The notes under the pieces were generated by a model. The model was not told the DNA's origin, ran no database searches, and saw only the letters and a list, made by a program, of their open reading frames with translations. A program made the translations under genes and the position numbers. 64,000 nucleotides of DNA from Acanthosepion esculentum (Eukaryota > Mollusca > Cephalopoda > Sepiida > Sepiidae). This document shows, piece after piece, positions 1-11,969 of the stretch (position 1 is its first letter; every line of letters begins with the position of its first letter). The stretch covers positions 24,353,384-24,417,383 of the forward strand of contig OZ038509.1 in the NCBI GenBank assembly GCA_964036315.1, given 5' to 3'.

Positions 1-34
1 TGATTCATGTTTTAATGTATATAAACATAACAAT

Positions 35-127
35 GTGTGTGTATGTGTGTGTGCTTGTGTGTGTGTGTGTGTGTGTGTGGAAAGGCAGTTTGGAATACGA
101 CACAGTGCTTGGAAGCAGAACTGCAAT

Positions 128-165
<38 letters not shown>

Positions 166-167
166 GT
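35..167. repeat. (GT)n and (CA)n-(TA)n microsatellites
   Basis: Two dinucleotide tracts of opposite polarity (GT-rich near 35-78, CA then TA near 127-166) surround a short unique segment. Open frames here encode only repeated dipeptides and are not genes. Confidence 0.9.
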
Positions 168-169
168 AT

Positions 170-1390
170 AATAGATTTTGAATTAAAAGAAAAATAAATA
201 TCGCCTCCTAAATTTGTTTTTCCTATCGATGCCACAATATTTTAATCAAATTAAAAATGATAATTTCGTTAATGCTATTTTATGAGATATATAATTCTCT
301 AAATTGTGCGATTACCCCCACTTTACCTATCGGGGAATTTCTTTAAGACTGCCAGATGACGTGATATAAGCGGTATTTTCTTATTTAATATTCAACCCAA
401 GCAAGACAACAAAGCCACTAAGGCGCAGGCGGTTACTGAGTGTGAAAGAATATAAGAATAGCATTATTAAGGAGCGAGAACAATAAAAGAATAGAATTTA
501 AGTGGACAGAAAATAACGATTGACATTGCATTTAAATTTTTGAAGATCAAACTTGACTGGAAAGCAAGAGGCTGGAAGAATTAAATCAAGTCGATCATTG
601 CTAATTGACTACCTTATGGGATGCCAATAGTAATAGAATATTATTATTGCAAAATAATAGTCTATTCCATAAGGTCTGCTAGTCGTATTTCGTTGTTCCC
701 TGAGAAATGATAATAAACTGTTTGATTTTATTATAAGTCCTTAACTTTTGTCCGACAAAACAAACAGATTAATAAAATTAACAAGCAGATTCTACCCTGA
801 TTCGAAATTCTTAAGCAAATTTAAACAGATATGTAACATATGAATTTTGCTAACGTTCTGCTGCTTGCACAGCACAACCAAAGTAACTTGAAAATAGATG
901 TTCAGTTAGAAAGCACACAGATACTACACTGATCACAGGCAGGGGATTAGTGATTGAAATTGATCTTCAGCTGATCCATGCGTAAGGAATGCAGTCATTT
1001 TTGACGGGCATTAATGCTTATCTGACTCGTACGAAGAATGCTGATAAAATTAACGTCCAATCACATTCTCGGTTTATTTTGGAGCCTCTTTTTGATGCCG
1101 AAATAATTTTACTATCACGTGTCTCTGCCAAAATAGACGAAGAAAACAAATAAAGATACGAATTTAGAACTAGCAGGACCCGCGAAAATTACATGGATTT
1201 ACTAATAGTTTTTTTTTAATACTGCACTGTGTACTCTTCAACCCATCGCCATTCGCAGACACTTATAAGGAAAGTGACAGAGTCTCTGTTAAAAATACTG
1301 AAATGTCCTCAACATATCGTTAGATTACAAAAGATGATTTAAGCCCTCACTGCCTTTATCTAAGATGACACTCCCTCCAATCCTTCGTTG
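170..1390. other. no gene seen; contains a LINE 3' tail
   Basis: AT-rich sequence without a convincing coding region. The only recognisable part is a LINE 3' tail at about 388-582, listed separately. Confidence 0.6.
388..582 (-). mobile_element. LINE 3'-tail fragment (CR1/L2-like)
   Basis: Read on the minus strand this matches the LINE tail that recurs near 9840-10200, 13250-13930, 38100-38600 and 50310-50545. It has the end of the reverse-transcriptase frame (a 'DLQKFKCNVNR'-like remnant), then a 3' UTR ending in a GGGTGAAA-like motif. Truncated and dead. Confidence 0.65.
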
Positions 1391-1395
1391 TGTCG

Positions 1396-1396
<1 letters not shown>

Positions 1397-1432
<36 letters not shown>
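1397..1432. repeat. (CT)n microsatellite
   Basis: Uninterrupted CT dinucleotides. The small open frame across it is serine/leucine repeat only. Confidence 0.9.
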
Positions 1433-1442
<10 letters not shown>

Positions 1443-2530
1443 GCCGTCCTCTTCCTCCTCTCTCTGCTTCTTGTACTCTCTATGTCCCTTTCTCTTTACT
1501 TATAAACCAAGAGTATTTCTGGAGTACTTAGAGGGTCGGAGCACTCCTATTTCAGCACAAGATTTTTATATTCATCACGAAATATTCATAAAGAAAAAAT
1601 AATTTTGTGATTTGCTTAGAGAATCGAAAATCCCCGGTTTTATTTGATATTTTGAAAATAATTTAAATCAAAGACAAAATATAGTCGTACGTATAGAGAT
1701 CAAGCTAAGAAAAACCACGTGATTAGATGTAGAGCTACGATGCGCCACGTGGCTTGTTTGCAATTAAGTCGTCTTGCCAGCTATTGGGACCGGGCAAAGT
1801 CTATTACCTACATCATTCTATGTGGGGGAGAGGAATAGAAAAGTTTATGTCCTTCCTTTTCTACCGCAGATTACCACATCACCTGGCGGGCGTTAAGCGA
1901 ATTTCTCTAGCAGACAAAGTGGGGTAATGCCACAAGTCTCCAAAATGAGATTAATGCCAGAAGTCTCTTCCAATAAAGGTTTTAGGCTATGGAAAGTTTT
2001 CAATGTCCATTTCTCGAGAAATCTTGACGGAACATTTATTCAGCAAATCAAAGTCTTCATGGAACAAATAATGAAGCTTGTTTATGAATGAGAATTACAA
2101 ATGGAAATCTAAAATGACATTTAGCCTCTAAAGTTCGCTACCAAATTAAGTAGTCGAGTAGAGACATATTCAGTAATGTTAGGTTATTAAGTTGCAAGTA
2201 CGATGCACACAGTGAGGATCGAACACGCTGAGTGAGAAAGAATTGATTGGTAGCCATTATGTTAGGACGAGACGAAAGTCATTTTAAATTTGCCTGAAAG
2301 GATCAGAGAGAAGTCCGATTTGTTTTGCTTGTTTCTAAAATAAAGAAAAGCGATAAGCCTTTTACTATGGCACAGAGATATGAAGTATTCTGAAGAAAAG
2401 AAATTCCGAATTGAATTGAGGAAATTGATTTAGTCAAAAATTATAGTTATCACAAGTTTTTACTTTGAGCTTAAGGTTTTAGAAAGAGGAATTGTCTGAT
2501 AAATTAATATTTATCTTAAGCGGCATGTAT
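1433..2530. other. no feature recognised
   Basis: About 1.1 kb with no supported coding region, RNA gene or recognisable repeat on either strand. Confidence 0.5.
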
Positions 2531-2533
2531 ACA

Positions 2534-2558
2534 TGAACACACACACACACACACACAG

Positions 2559-2617
<59 letters not shown>
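2534..2617. repeat. (CA)n-(TA)n microsatellite
   Basis: CA tract passing directly into a TA tract of about 50 bases. It abuts the SINE to its right. Confidence 0.9.
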
Positions 2618-2619
<2 letters not shown>

Positions 2620-3015
2620 GACATTTTTATGTTTATACATTCTTTTTATAGATACAAATATGCTCTGTTTATAATAAACAGTATTAAACAACATTTACCG
2701 GCCTGAATGTCCGAGAAACTTTCATAGAAAATTTTTGTCCTCCGACAGGAATCGAACCTGTATCCTACACGGAACCGCCACATAGTCTAACGTGCCTTAA
2801 CCGATTTGGCCGAGCGTTCGGTTAGCAAGGTCGATTTTACTGCCTTTAAACTTCAATCTTCCATGAATCTCTCACGGACATTCATATCTGCTCAAAGCGT
2901 ATCTAAATGTAAACAAATGACGTCACACATTATGTCTTAAAATAATTGTCGGACTTTGTCCATTTCATAACGAAACGCATCACCCGAAAATTTTTTCACT
3001 TTCTCACACATCTGT
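2620..3015 (-). mobile_element. tRNA-derived SINE, minus strand
   Basis: On the minus strand the sequence starts with a tRNA-like head. It has an A-box-like stretch near 2790-2815 and a B-box-like GGTTCGATTCC at about 2750-2760. A body with CATTCAGGCCGGTAAATG follows. Copies recur at 12895-13035, 13075-13250 and, with changes, at 47940-48436. The sequence beyond the head (2816-3010) recurs at 41935-42060. It is a SINE rather than a working tRNA gene, because the head does not fold cleanly and the copies carry a shared non-tRNA body. Confidence 0.75.
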
Positions 3016-3049
3016 CCTCCAAAATTGTTCTGGAGATATAAAAACTTAC

Positions 3050-3059
3050 ATATATATAT

Positions 3060-3113
<54 letters not shown>

Positions 3114-3146
3114 TTTTGTTATATATATACATATAACAAAAATCTA
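3050..3146. repeat. (GATA)n plus short palindrome
   Basis: About 13 GATA units, followed by a perfect palindrome of about 36 bases whose arms read AGATTTTTGTTATATAT. Confidence 0.85.
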
Positions 3147-3149
3147 AAA

Positions 3150-4520
3150 TGTTGTTGTGACCAACAGACTAGTTGCGAAAAGACCTAAATAAAAAACAAG
3201 CAAAACCTTAAACAATAAAAAATATTAAGCTAAGAAGAAAAGCAAAAGACTATTAAAACAGTAAATAAAAGTGCTCAATGCTTAACCTGTCCAGATAGAG
3301 CAAATACCTCTTCACAGCGTCAATCTTTAACTAGGTACGACTCGAGTCACTACTCAAGTTTCACGCTCGTGCGATCTTCAGGCTTCCAAAAGGCATATGA
3401 AAGAAGGATGGATTTACTATTTATACTCATGTACCGTAATACGACGTAACTTATTGCATCATCGGGGGGAAAAACAAATAAAATATTCGTGTATATCAGT
3501 TGCCCTCACGGAGGAAAAAGAAAATAAGCAAAGAAAAAAAGAAACATGTATGGACGTAGTTGAACATCGGTGACTACACTAATCGAAAAAGGAAAGGGAA
3601 AAACACTAATCTGATATCAGGTGGTACAATAAGGGTTTTATATTATGTCCACACCTGCGAACTAATTCTGACTTTTTATTTAACTCTCTTGGATCGCTAC
3701 TTAAAGTTAGTATCGCAAACATTTCCTCTGGGCACCGCCTATCACTGGTATTTTCACACTGTCCGTTTTTCTTAAGAATTTTCAAAGTAATGATTGGAGA
3801 CTTTCTCTCTTAATTTTCCATTACTAGGCTTTCACATTTACTATGCTTGAAACTCAGTCTATGGTTACAATTTCCCTTTCAGCAGCTCCAATCTAAATCT
3901 ACTCTATCGCCAGCCGTACAATTACCTTCCAAAGGACAGACGCTTTTAATTCCACAGTTACACCCAGGTTCATTTCGTTGATCCCACAAATTTAATGGAG
4001 CAACTTTTTTATCGTGATTATCAATTTTTTTCATATTTTCCCGTTACAAAAACATTATTTTATTAGATTACGCATTTTCTCTGAAGCAACGAAAAAGTTT
4101 CGAATTATTTTTAAATTTATTCCTCTTTTGTTAGTTTTTAACTGATTGACGGGTTGAACAAAATCATTTTCCATCCTTTATTCATTTCATTGTTTGAATT
4201 TGTCTTTTTGTCCATTTTCTTCCAGGCTTCCTGTTCTATTTTTGTTTTGTTTTTTTAGATTTCTCAAAGCCATCTTCGTTTTTAGTGTCAGTTGACAATC
4301 TACTGCAATTGACTTATCCAAGCGATTCTCAAGATATTGTCACGGCATAAATGCATGTGGTTGTTTAAGTAGGAATGATGATGTGTTAGTATTTGAATAA
4401 ATTAGTATTAAACTTCTTTCAAATAATTGAAGAATAGTGAAAGAATTAGGTTATTTTAAATACTTTGTTTTAATATGCATTTTTTCTTAAGTATTATTCT
4501 TTTTAAACAGTTGGATAGAA
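3150..4520. other. no feature recognised
   Basis: About 1.4 kb of AT-rich sequence. No ORF resembles a known protein and no clear repeat unit was seen. Confidence 0.5.
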
Positions 4521-4521
4521 A

Positions 4522-5640
4522 GATTGAAATAAAGTTCATATTTTAGTGTTTTTTTTTAATCTATGTTTTTATTTCATAACTTAAAAAAATTTGGCCAAGT
4601 GAGCCGAGATATTCTCATTTGCTCCCAGGTGTGCCGTTGCTTAAAAAAAAAAAAAGGTTCGTTACAATTATCCGACTTAGTTACATTGCCATATTTCCAG
4701 ATCTTCAGCATGGCTTATTGTCGACTAAGAGGGTTAAATCTACATCCGGGTCCCAAGCTTCGATTCTTCGTCTATTTTATGCTCGTATTGTTTGAATAAA
4801 CGATTCCAGTTTTTTTTTTTTTTAGTTTTTTTAATTATTATAAGCCTAACATCTCTATCAAGGACGAAATTCCTTATCTTAGTTATACAGCACCTTCCCC
4901 ACGCATATCCCCCCCCCCCAAAAAAATAATTTCTGTAAAAATTAAAGAACATTTCGGCGTGGAAAATCGTTCATTTTAAGAGACACCAGAATCTCGCCAA
5001 CTGCCAAAGTAGAACAGGAAACTATCTAAAGTCAAACTTACCAGTAGAAAGAGGAAGTTTAAAAAGTTAAAAAAATTTTTTTTAAAAAGCGAAAGATTGA
5101 AATAAAGCAAGTTCATATTTTGGTGTGTTTTTTTAAATTCCGTTTGTCTTTCATTGCATTTAAAAAAAACTTTGCCAAGCGTGCCGTAATATTTTCATTG
5201 GTTCTGAGGGGTGCCGTTTCTTAAAACGTGTTCGTTACAATTATCCGACTTAATGCTTAGTTACATTGCCATATTTGCAGGTCTTCAGCATGGCTTATAG
5301 TCGACTATGAGGTTTAAAATTTACATCCCGGTACACACCACTATCAGATTGATTCTTCGAATGTTTTGTGTTCGTATTGTGTGAATCAACAATTTTTTTT
5401 ATTATAGTTTTTATCATAAACTATCATTTTTTTCTTGAAATGATTAAAGGCCAGTCAGATCTATCGAGGCTGAAAGTCCTTATCTTAGTTATACGGTAGC
5501 TTCCGGAAAATCATTTATTTTAAGGGACACCAGGATCTTGCCAGAACTGGATTTAGGGATTATCTATTGTCAAATCGGAACAAGAAAGTATCTAAAGTCA
5601 AACTTACTGGTAGAAAGAGGAAATTTAAAAAAAAAAAAAA
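4522..5640. repeat. 0.57-kb tandem duplication
   Basis: Two diverged direct copies start at 4522 and 5095 (offset about 573). Each starts with GATTGAAATAAAG and contains a 'GCCAAG..GTGCCG...GTGTGCCGTT' segment and a TTCGTTACAATTATCCGACTTA segment. Each ends with a CTAAAGTCAAACTTAC..GTAGAAAGAGGAA segment. Both look like non-coding mobile DNA. Poly-T and poly-A runs differ between the copies. Confidence 0.7.
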
Positions 5641-6587
5641 AAGAAAAAAATGAAAAAGGGAAAGCAATTCGTGGGTGCTTATATCCAACAATTGAACTGG
5701 CGTCGACGCTTTTTGATATGGCGTTGGGTGAATGACTTCAAGCGTTAAGAACATCCCAAACGGTTAATTTTAAAATTTTGAAGGCAAAAAGCCAGAAAAA
5801 TAAAATTAAAATTACAACCTTTAATCAAGGCTCAGTTTTCATAGTGTATAGGAAAAAATGACACTGTAGAAATAAAGTTTTAGGGTTTTTGCAGACGACT
5901 AATGATACTTGGAACCAGCGTAGGAAATTCTATAACACATAGCGGACTTTAAGACATGCAAGGGAATGAAGGGGGGTGGGGTCATCTGGGTGAAGAGATG
6001 AAAAATTGTATAGAATGGGAGTCACTTTAGTCGGGTGCTTTTTACATGAACTTTAAGCTTTTTCGAGCCATTTAAAGGATTAGTTTGTTTTTTTATTGTA
6101 AGCGTCGTCGTCATTTCGTGTTCCACACGAAAACACGACTGAAGACTCGTCAAGTTCGATTATTTGGGTTTAGTAAACAAAATGAATGAAGACAATGTAG
6201 GATTTAAAACAACGTTGCTTAGAACGAATGAAGGCCCGAATTCACTTTTTTTATCCTAAAGAGGCAGCAAGAGAAGGAATTGAGTGTAGCAGATATCTTA
6301 GAAAAGGAAGACGCTGATCATTTGGCGGGAAGATGGTGAACTGCTCGCTTTCGGTAACAATTTGTCTAAGATATGAAAACCGTAAGTTTTCCTGCCTTCG
6401 ATTCGTGGTTTGGTGACATTTTGAAAATGATACAATTTTACAAGAAAATCTAAATTGCGTCGACAAAAACTGAAGTGGTTAACTCGAAATTCGCCATCTT
6501 CTAGTCAGTAAATAAAACAACCGAGGAGAACACAATGAAGTAATAGACCTTCGAAACGTTTCTACTCTGGATACCGATGAATGAATT
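5641..6587. other. region 3' of the H3 gene
   Basis: No coding region. On the minus strand this lies downstream of H3. A possible AATAAA is at 6092-6097, about 490 bases past the H3 stop. No GGCTCTTTTCAGAGCC-like histone stem-loop is visible within 200 bases of the stop. Confidence 0.5.
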
Positions 6588-7181
<594 letters not shown>

Positions 7182-7189
7182 CTTAGATG

Positions 7190-8380
7190 AGAGGGAATTG
7201 TAGTTTTTTTTTTGGGTGGGGGGTTGTATTTTCGTATTTGTTATTGTGTCTAAATGAGTGCGTGTTTGTGTGAGTGCTTTTTGGATGGATGATTGTTTTT
7301 ATTCTTTTATAATCTCGCAATTCTTTTCATCCAGTTAACTGATGTTTCTGCTACATTTAGGTATTGTGGGTTTTTTTTATTACTAACCTTGTTTAGTTTT
7401 CATGTAAATAGTATTTAATTCATATTGTAAATATTCATTGCGGTTTTTAAATTGTTATTTTTCCCCTCCCCACCCACAGACTTTGAAATGTACATATGGT
7501 GACTAGTTAGAATTTCATAGAGAATTTGATGTATTATGGTGGATGTAGTAAGAAAGGTAGGAGAGTATGTGTTGTTTTGGTGATAGGACTATTGTTAGTA
7601 TGTTTGGGTCAGTGTTTGCGACTAGTTAAGTTTAGAATTAAGACAGAAGAAGACCGTCCTTCCCCAATCCCCTTTTTGTCCTTGTGCCACATTTTGTACT
7701 AAAGTGCAAATAAATACCTTTTTTTTTTTTCATTGATCATTTTCACCTGTCGATTGAACCATGTTTTCATATTTATTTAATAAATCAACGCTATCCAATT
7801 TTTCTACCTCATCTGTTTTTAAAGGTTAACATTTTTTCAGTAATTTATATTATACACATTTTATTTGTTTATTATAGATTTTGAATTACAAGAAAAACAA
7901 TTGGAAAAGATCAAAGTATTTGAAAATTGGCCGATAAAACTATACACATGGATTCCATATTAGTCTCTTCAGTACTGCAAGACGTTTTAGTGTTTCTGTA
8001 AGTCGATTTATTTTTGGATTTATTTCTTACTAATGCCAATGGGAAAAGAACGAATCTATATCTACTTAATAATACGGTAAACTGAACTCTTTAGCCTTGG
8101 TTGCCGACCGGTATAAAAGAATGACAACTTTGAATCCAGAACAGAGGGCAATGGGAAATGTTGCCCAAGAAAAATCGGCTCAATGCGCAGGTCATAGATT
8201 TTTACAGACAAGGAAGCTTGATATACGGATTCTTTCTTTCTTCCCCTCTATAGCTAAAATAGCAGTGCAATTTTGTACGTTGGTGTTTACTCTGTAAAAA
8301 ACCCAATAGCCACCCAAGGTAGAAGATTACAGAGTAAGAGGTACAGTTTATGCTTATATGTGGGGAAAATAACGGTCAAT
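7190..8380. other. no feature recognised
   Basis: About 1.2 kb upstream of H3 with T-runs and no supported gene. The ORF at 8097-8297 has no recognisable domain. Confidence 0.5.
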
Positions 8381-8384
8381 CCTA

Positions 8385-8570
8385 GGTTAAGATTATAGTG
8401 ATCGAGGAAGCATCCCCTTTGGAGTCAGTTCTACAAAGTATCGGTTTGTGGGAAGAAGATGCACCAGTGGAACTTCCATCTCACCAATGGAATATGAAGG
8501 GAATGAGGGTGGTTCGCTACAATGGTCGTGGCATGGTGGGTCTTCGTCGTGAAAGTTAGAACTGGAGAAT
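8385..8570 (-). mobile_element. LINE C-terminal/3' fragment (second family)
   Basis: On the minus strand the conceptual translation resembles the RT C-terminus seen at 31010-31230: a histidine-rich stretch, then W.RLP-like and NHYNLNLFK-like remnants. It is strongly decayed. Confidence 0.5.
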
Positions 8571-8577
8571 CTAAGAA

Positions 8578-8905
8578 ATCTATCATTACTCCTTCATAGT
8601 CAGCCTATGAACTTTTCAGCCCACCCTCGTACCTTGAAAGAAACCAGACAGTTATTATTAAGTTGAAATTAATGCATGCAAGATTGCACAATTCTAGCAT
8701 CACTCCTTTATAGTCATCCTATGAACTTTTCAGCCACCGTCGTACTTGGAAAGAAACAATGCAGTTATTAATAAGAAGAGCTGAAATCAATGCATGCAAG
8801 ATTTCACAGTTCTAGCATCACTCCTTCATAGTTAGTCTATGGACTTCTCAGCCACCGTCGTACCTGGAAAGAAACAATGCAGTTATTAATAAAAAGAGCT
8901 GTGAA
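8578..8905. repeat. ~118-bp tandem repeat, ~2.7 copies
   Basis: The segment TAGCATCACTCCTT.ATAGT recurs at about 8580, 8698 and 8816. Each unit includes ATGAACTTTTCAGCCACCGT and a CATGCAAGATTTCACA stretch. The array directly abuts LINE tails on both sides (minus at its left, plus at its right). Confidence 0.75.
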
Positions 8906-9030
8906 ATCTTGCATGCATTCATTTCAACTCTTCTTCAAGTCTGTCTTCCCCTCATATCTCCATAAACAGTGCCTCTTACTCAGTAACCCTCTACCTCCAG
9001 GTGCTCCCGGGCCTTATACAAGATTCGAAC
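8906..9030 (+). mobile_element. LINE 3' fragment (second family), plus strand
   Basis: Matches the tail at 11680-11770: CTCATATCTCCATAAAC, then ACTC..TAACCCTCTACCTCC and a CGGGCCTTATA-like end. Short and non-coding. Confidence 0.45.
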
Positions 9031-9100
9031 AATGGTTCCAAATAATCTAACTATATTGTCTGGTAAAGTCATAAATACATAATTTCTTTTCACGTCAAGG

Positions 9101-9209
9101 CTTACGGACACATCACGTTGAAAGTCCGTTTCCCTTATGATTAAGCAACGTCGAGCTTGGTTAGTACCCTGATCGGTGACCTCTTAGAAATACCAGGCGT
9201 TATAAGCTT
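9101..9209 (+). pseudogene. 5S rRNA pseudogene, copy 1
   Basis: Resembles eukaryotic 5S rRNA from CTTACGG..CA.ATCACGTTGAAA to GCGTTATAAGCTT. It retains the TTAAGCAACGTCGAGC internal-promoter region and a GGTTAGTACC..GATCGGTGACC segment. Several substitutions and small gaps in the first third argue against a working copy. It is followed by GGATGTGCGG, which also follows copy 2. Confidence 0.75.
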
Positions 9210-9227
9210 GGATGTGCGGCTGGAATG

Positions 9228-9345
9228 GTTTACGGCAATGTCACGTTGAAACAGCGGCTCTCGTACGATCACCGAATTAAGCACCGTCGACACTGGTCAG
9301 TACCTAGATGGGTAACCACTTGGGAACACCAGGTACCGTGTGCTT
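9228..9345 (+). pseudogene. 5S rRNA pseudogene, copy 2
   Basis: Second 5S-like unit, offset about 128 bases from the first and better preserved. It keeps TCTCGTACGATCACCGAA, TTAAGCA.CGTCG, AGTACCTAGATGGGTAACC and CTTGGGAACACCAGGT. It is followed by the same GGATGTGCGG linker and then directly by a tRNA-derived SINE. Either a decayed tandem 5S pair or the 5S-derived head of a composite SINE. Confidence 0.75.
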
Positions 9346-9359
9346 GGATGTGCGGTCGG

Positions 9360-9495
9360 GGAATGGATAATGGCTCGGAACTGTTAATCGGAGAACCGAG
9401 TTCTAATTCCAGCTGGACCTATTACATTCACATACGCGCATATACCCTTGGGAAAGGTATGAACCCACCTCCCACCTATGGGTTAATTAGGAAGA
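9360..9495 (+). mobile_element. tRNA-derived SINE (family S1)
   Basis: tRNA-like head with ATGGATAATGGCTCGG (A-box region) and GAGTTCTAATTCC (B box). The S1 body follows: TTACATTCACATACG, CCCTTGGGAAAGGTATGAA, and TATGGGTTAA. The same family occurs at 14225, 21525, 22968, 26930-27550, 30005 and 48490. Confidence 0.75.
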
Positions 9496-9839
9496 CCCTC
9501 ATCATCTAAAAAGGAAATTTACACTCTAAGAATAATTTCTGGCTTTAAAATAAAAGGTCGAAAAGTAATTAACAACTATTCAAGTCTCAATTACGAGGTG
9601 CATTGCGGGAGTTTTGAGATATTTCAGAGGGGGCACTGATAACTGCCATAGTTTATTGTAATCTTAGTGTATCACGATCTACATTCGACATCTAATAAGC
9701 TGACCAGGCTGAAAGAGACGGTTGTAAAAGCTCTTTCACCACAGCCGACTAAACACTGCTTGAGACAACGGACAAGTTTGCAGAATGCAGTCAAGACGTG
9801 AAGGCAATTTGCAAGTTCGCTATGCAAACTTTTTTGTTT

Positions 9840-10600
9840 TTAATCATTTCACCCCAAGCAAGGCAATAAAGACGCTAAGATACAAGGGGGTTTCATTGTA
9901 AGAGAATATGAGAAAAACTACTATTAAGGAGAGAAGACAATAAAAGAACAAGAATTAAGAAGACAGAAGATAAACGATTGACATTGCATTTACATTTTTG
10001 AAGATCAAAGGCAATAAAGCCACTAGGATGCAAGGGGTTACTGAGTGTCAGAGAATATGAGAAAAACTACTATTAAGGAGAGAAGACAATAAAAGAACAA
10101 GAATTAAGAAGACAGAAGATAAACGATTGACATTGCATTTAAATTTTTGAAGATCAAATTTACTGGGAAGCAAGAAGCTGGGAGAGAATTCCACAAGCCA
10201 GAAGTACGATGAAGAAACTGTTAGCATAAATCTTACGGTTACACTTATCCATTTCAGTTGTAAAATGATGAAACCTTGGCGCCAAACTAGTACTGCGCTT
10301 AAATCCATAAATTCTAGCTATCATAGCGGAAAGTTCATCAGAACAATTTCCACGAAGGTATTTATAGAAAAAGCACAGGGAAACTACGTCACGGCGGTGG
10401 GAAAGTGACTGAAACCAGGATGCAAGGGCAGGATCAATAATATTGCAGATTTTATCAAGAATCTCTAAATATACAGCAGCAGCGCGAGACCAGATGTGGC
10501 AGCAATATTCAAAGCAAGGATAAATGGTAGACTTATAAATATGTAAGACAGATTCTGGAGAGAAAAATTGTGTTTTCTTAGCTGCAGACTTCGCAATTTC
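9840..10600 (-). mobile_element. LINE 3' end (CR1/L2-like ORF2 C-terminus)
   Basis: On the minus strand the upper part translates to the end of a non-LTR reverse-transcriptase protein. It has Y.S.IYPCFEYCCHIWSR (the thumb/C-terminal 'YCCHIW' motif), then SLCFFYKYLRGNCSDEL, and a final DLQKFKCNVNR-like remnant. The 3' UTR is duplicated in tandem with a 148-base offset (about 9902 and 10050). No endonuclease or catalytic palm is present: the copy is 5'-truncated. Confidence 0.8.
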
Positions 10601-11225
10601 TGAGATGAGGTATTATGCACACTATTTACATTATTCGGACTATTGTCCTCATCTTTGTCGCCATATTTATTACAACGTTCCGGCCCTTCAGTATCTGTCT
10701 ATATTTCTGAGATGAGGTATTATGCACACTATTTACATTATTCGGACTATTGTCCTCATCTTTGTCGCCATATTTATTACAACGTTCCGGCCCTTCAGTA
10801 TCTGTCTATATTTCTGAGATGAGGTATTATGCACACTATTTACATTATTCGGACTATTGTCCTCATCTTTGTCGCCATATTTATTACAACGTTCCGGCCC
10901 TTCAGTATCTGTCTATATTTCTGAGATGAGGTATTATGTACACTATTTGCATTATTCGGACTATTATCCTCATCTTTGTCGCCATATTTATTACAACGTT
11001 TCGGACCTTCAGTATCTGTCTATATTTCTGAGATGAGGTATTATGCACGCTATTTACATTATTCGGACTATTGTCCTCATCTTTGTCGCCATATTTATTA
11101 CAACGTTTCGGACCTTCAGTATCTGTCTATATTTCTGAGATGAGGTATTATGCACACTATTTACATTATTCGGACTATTGTCCTCATCTTTGTCGCCATA
11201 TTTATTATAACGTTTCGGCCGTTGT
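10601..11225 (-). repeat. 107-bp tandem array, 6 copies (SINE tail)
   Basis: Unit starts lie at 10601, 10708, 10815, 10922, 11029 and 11136, exactly 107 apart. On the minus strand each unit contains CGAAACGTTGTAATAAATA-like sequence and GATGAGGACAATAGTCCGAA. It ends with CAGATACTGAA. The last unit runs into a SINE body and tRNA-like head at 11226-11450, so the array is an amplified SINE 3' tail. Confidence 0.92.
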
Positions 11226-11450
11226 ACGCTCCGGCCTTATTCAGTTGGTTGGAATATCGAACTGAACCTTTTAATTCGCTCGCTGAGTTAGACTGTTCTA
11301 GTTCCACGTGCCATGTCTAATTGATGTTATCAGTTATCTTCTGTTAATTCCCCTCTCCAAGTTCTCCACCTCCTTAACCAGGTATTGAACTATTAATTTT
11401 GGGGTCCTGTTACTGGATCTAGCCAACTCCTTTATCCACTGTGCCATGTG
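11226..11450 (-). mobile_element. composite tRNA-SINE head/body (family S2)
   Basis: Minus-strand head near 11395-11450 has ACAGTGGATAAAGGAG (A-box region) and a degenerate B box (AGTTCAATACC). The body has AGAACTTGGAGAGGGGAATTAA, then AACAGTCTAACTCAGCGAGCG and the CTGAATAAGGCCGGAGCGT segment. Other copies lie at 26243-26460, 49915-51295 and 53050-53320. Confidence 0.75.
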
Positions 11451-11474
11451 CATTGAGGTCAGAAGATCCGACTT

Positions 11475-11775
11475 TGAAGGGGAATGGAATCTTGTACTTC
11501 TTTAATATTAAATGTCTCTCCTGGAAAGGTCTAAAAACTTCTAGAAAGCATTGTAGCGAACCACTCTTATTCTCCTCATCGGTGAGATGTAAGTTCCACT
11601 CGAGCAGCCTCTTCATACGAACCACTGCTTCCTCGATCACGATAAACTTAACCTGTTTAAGTCTAGAGTTTACCGTTACCTTCCTCACATATCTCCATAA
11701 ACTGTTCTTCTTACTCTATAAGCCTCCACCTTGAGTGGCTCTTGAGCCTTTTATAGTCTGAACATTATAAAAAAT
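11475..11775 (+). mobile_element. LINE C-terminal/3' fragment (second family)
   Basis: Plus-strand translation resembles the C-terminus of a CR1-like RT: a V.CKFHSSSLFIRTT-like stretch and the decayed end of the ORF. The LINE 3' tail follows, with TCTCCATAAACTGTTCTTCTTACTC. No catalytic region. Confidence 0.5.
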
Positions 11776-11879
11776 GCACCTCATAGTTCGGCACAAGCCC
11801 AGTTGGAGATTAGGGAGATTTGTTGCTTTAGTCTTTCATTTGGGAAAGGGGCATATCTACAATAAATAAATCATCATTC

Positions 11880-11965
11880 CAAATACCGGCTTTTGCCTGG
11901 ACTCGAACACCGACCACTAGCATTGTTATATAATATTCATCTATCTCAGTTAGAATGTAGGCAGA
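11880..11965 (-). mobile_element. possible tRNA-derived SINE head
   Basis: On the minus strand there is a B-box-like GTGTTCGAGTCC and an upstream A-box-like segment. The fold is imperfect and no matching copy was found in the window. Confidence 0.35.
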
Positions 11966-11969
11966 GTAC

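Noticed and set aside
2740..2815. Functional tRNA gene on the minus strand (also at 13080, 33490, 48215 and 50672)
   Set aside because: The A/B-box motifs are real, but cloverleaf pairing is poor and the same non-tRNA bodies follow each copy, so these are SINEs.
6480..6587. Histone 3' stem-loop on the minus strand
   Set aside because: Looked for GGCTCTTTTCAGAGCC and close variants after the H3 stop and found none by eye.
9225..9509. 94-codon ORF
   Set aside because: It runs through a 5S rRNA pseudogene and a SINE.
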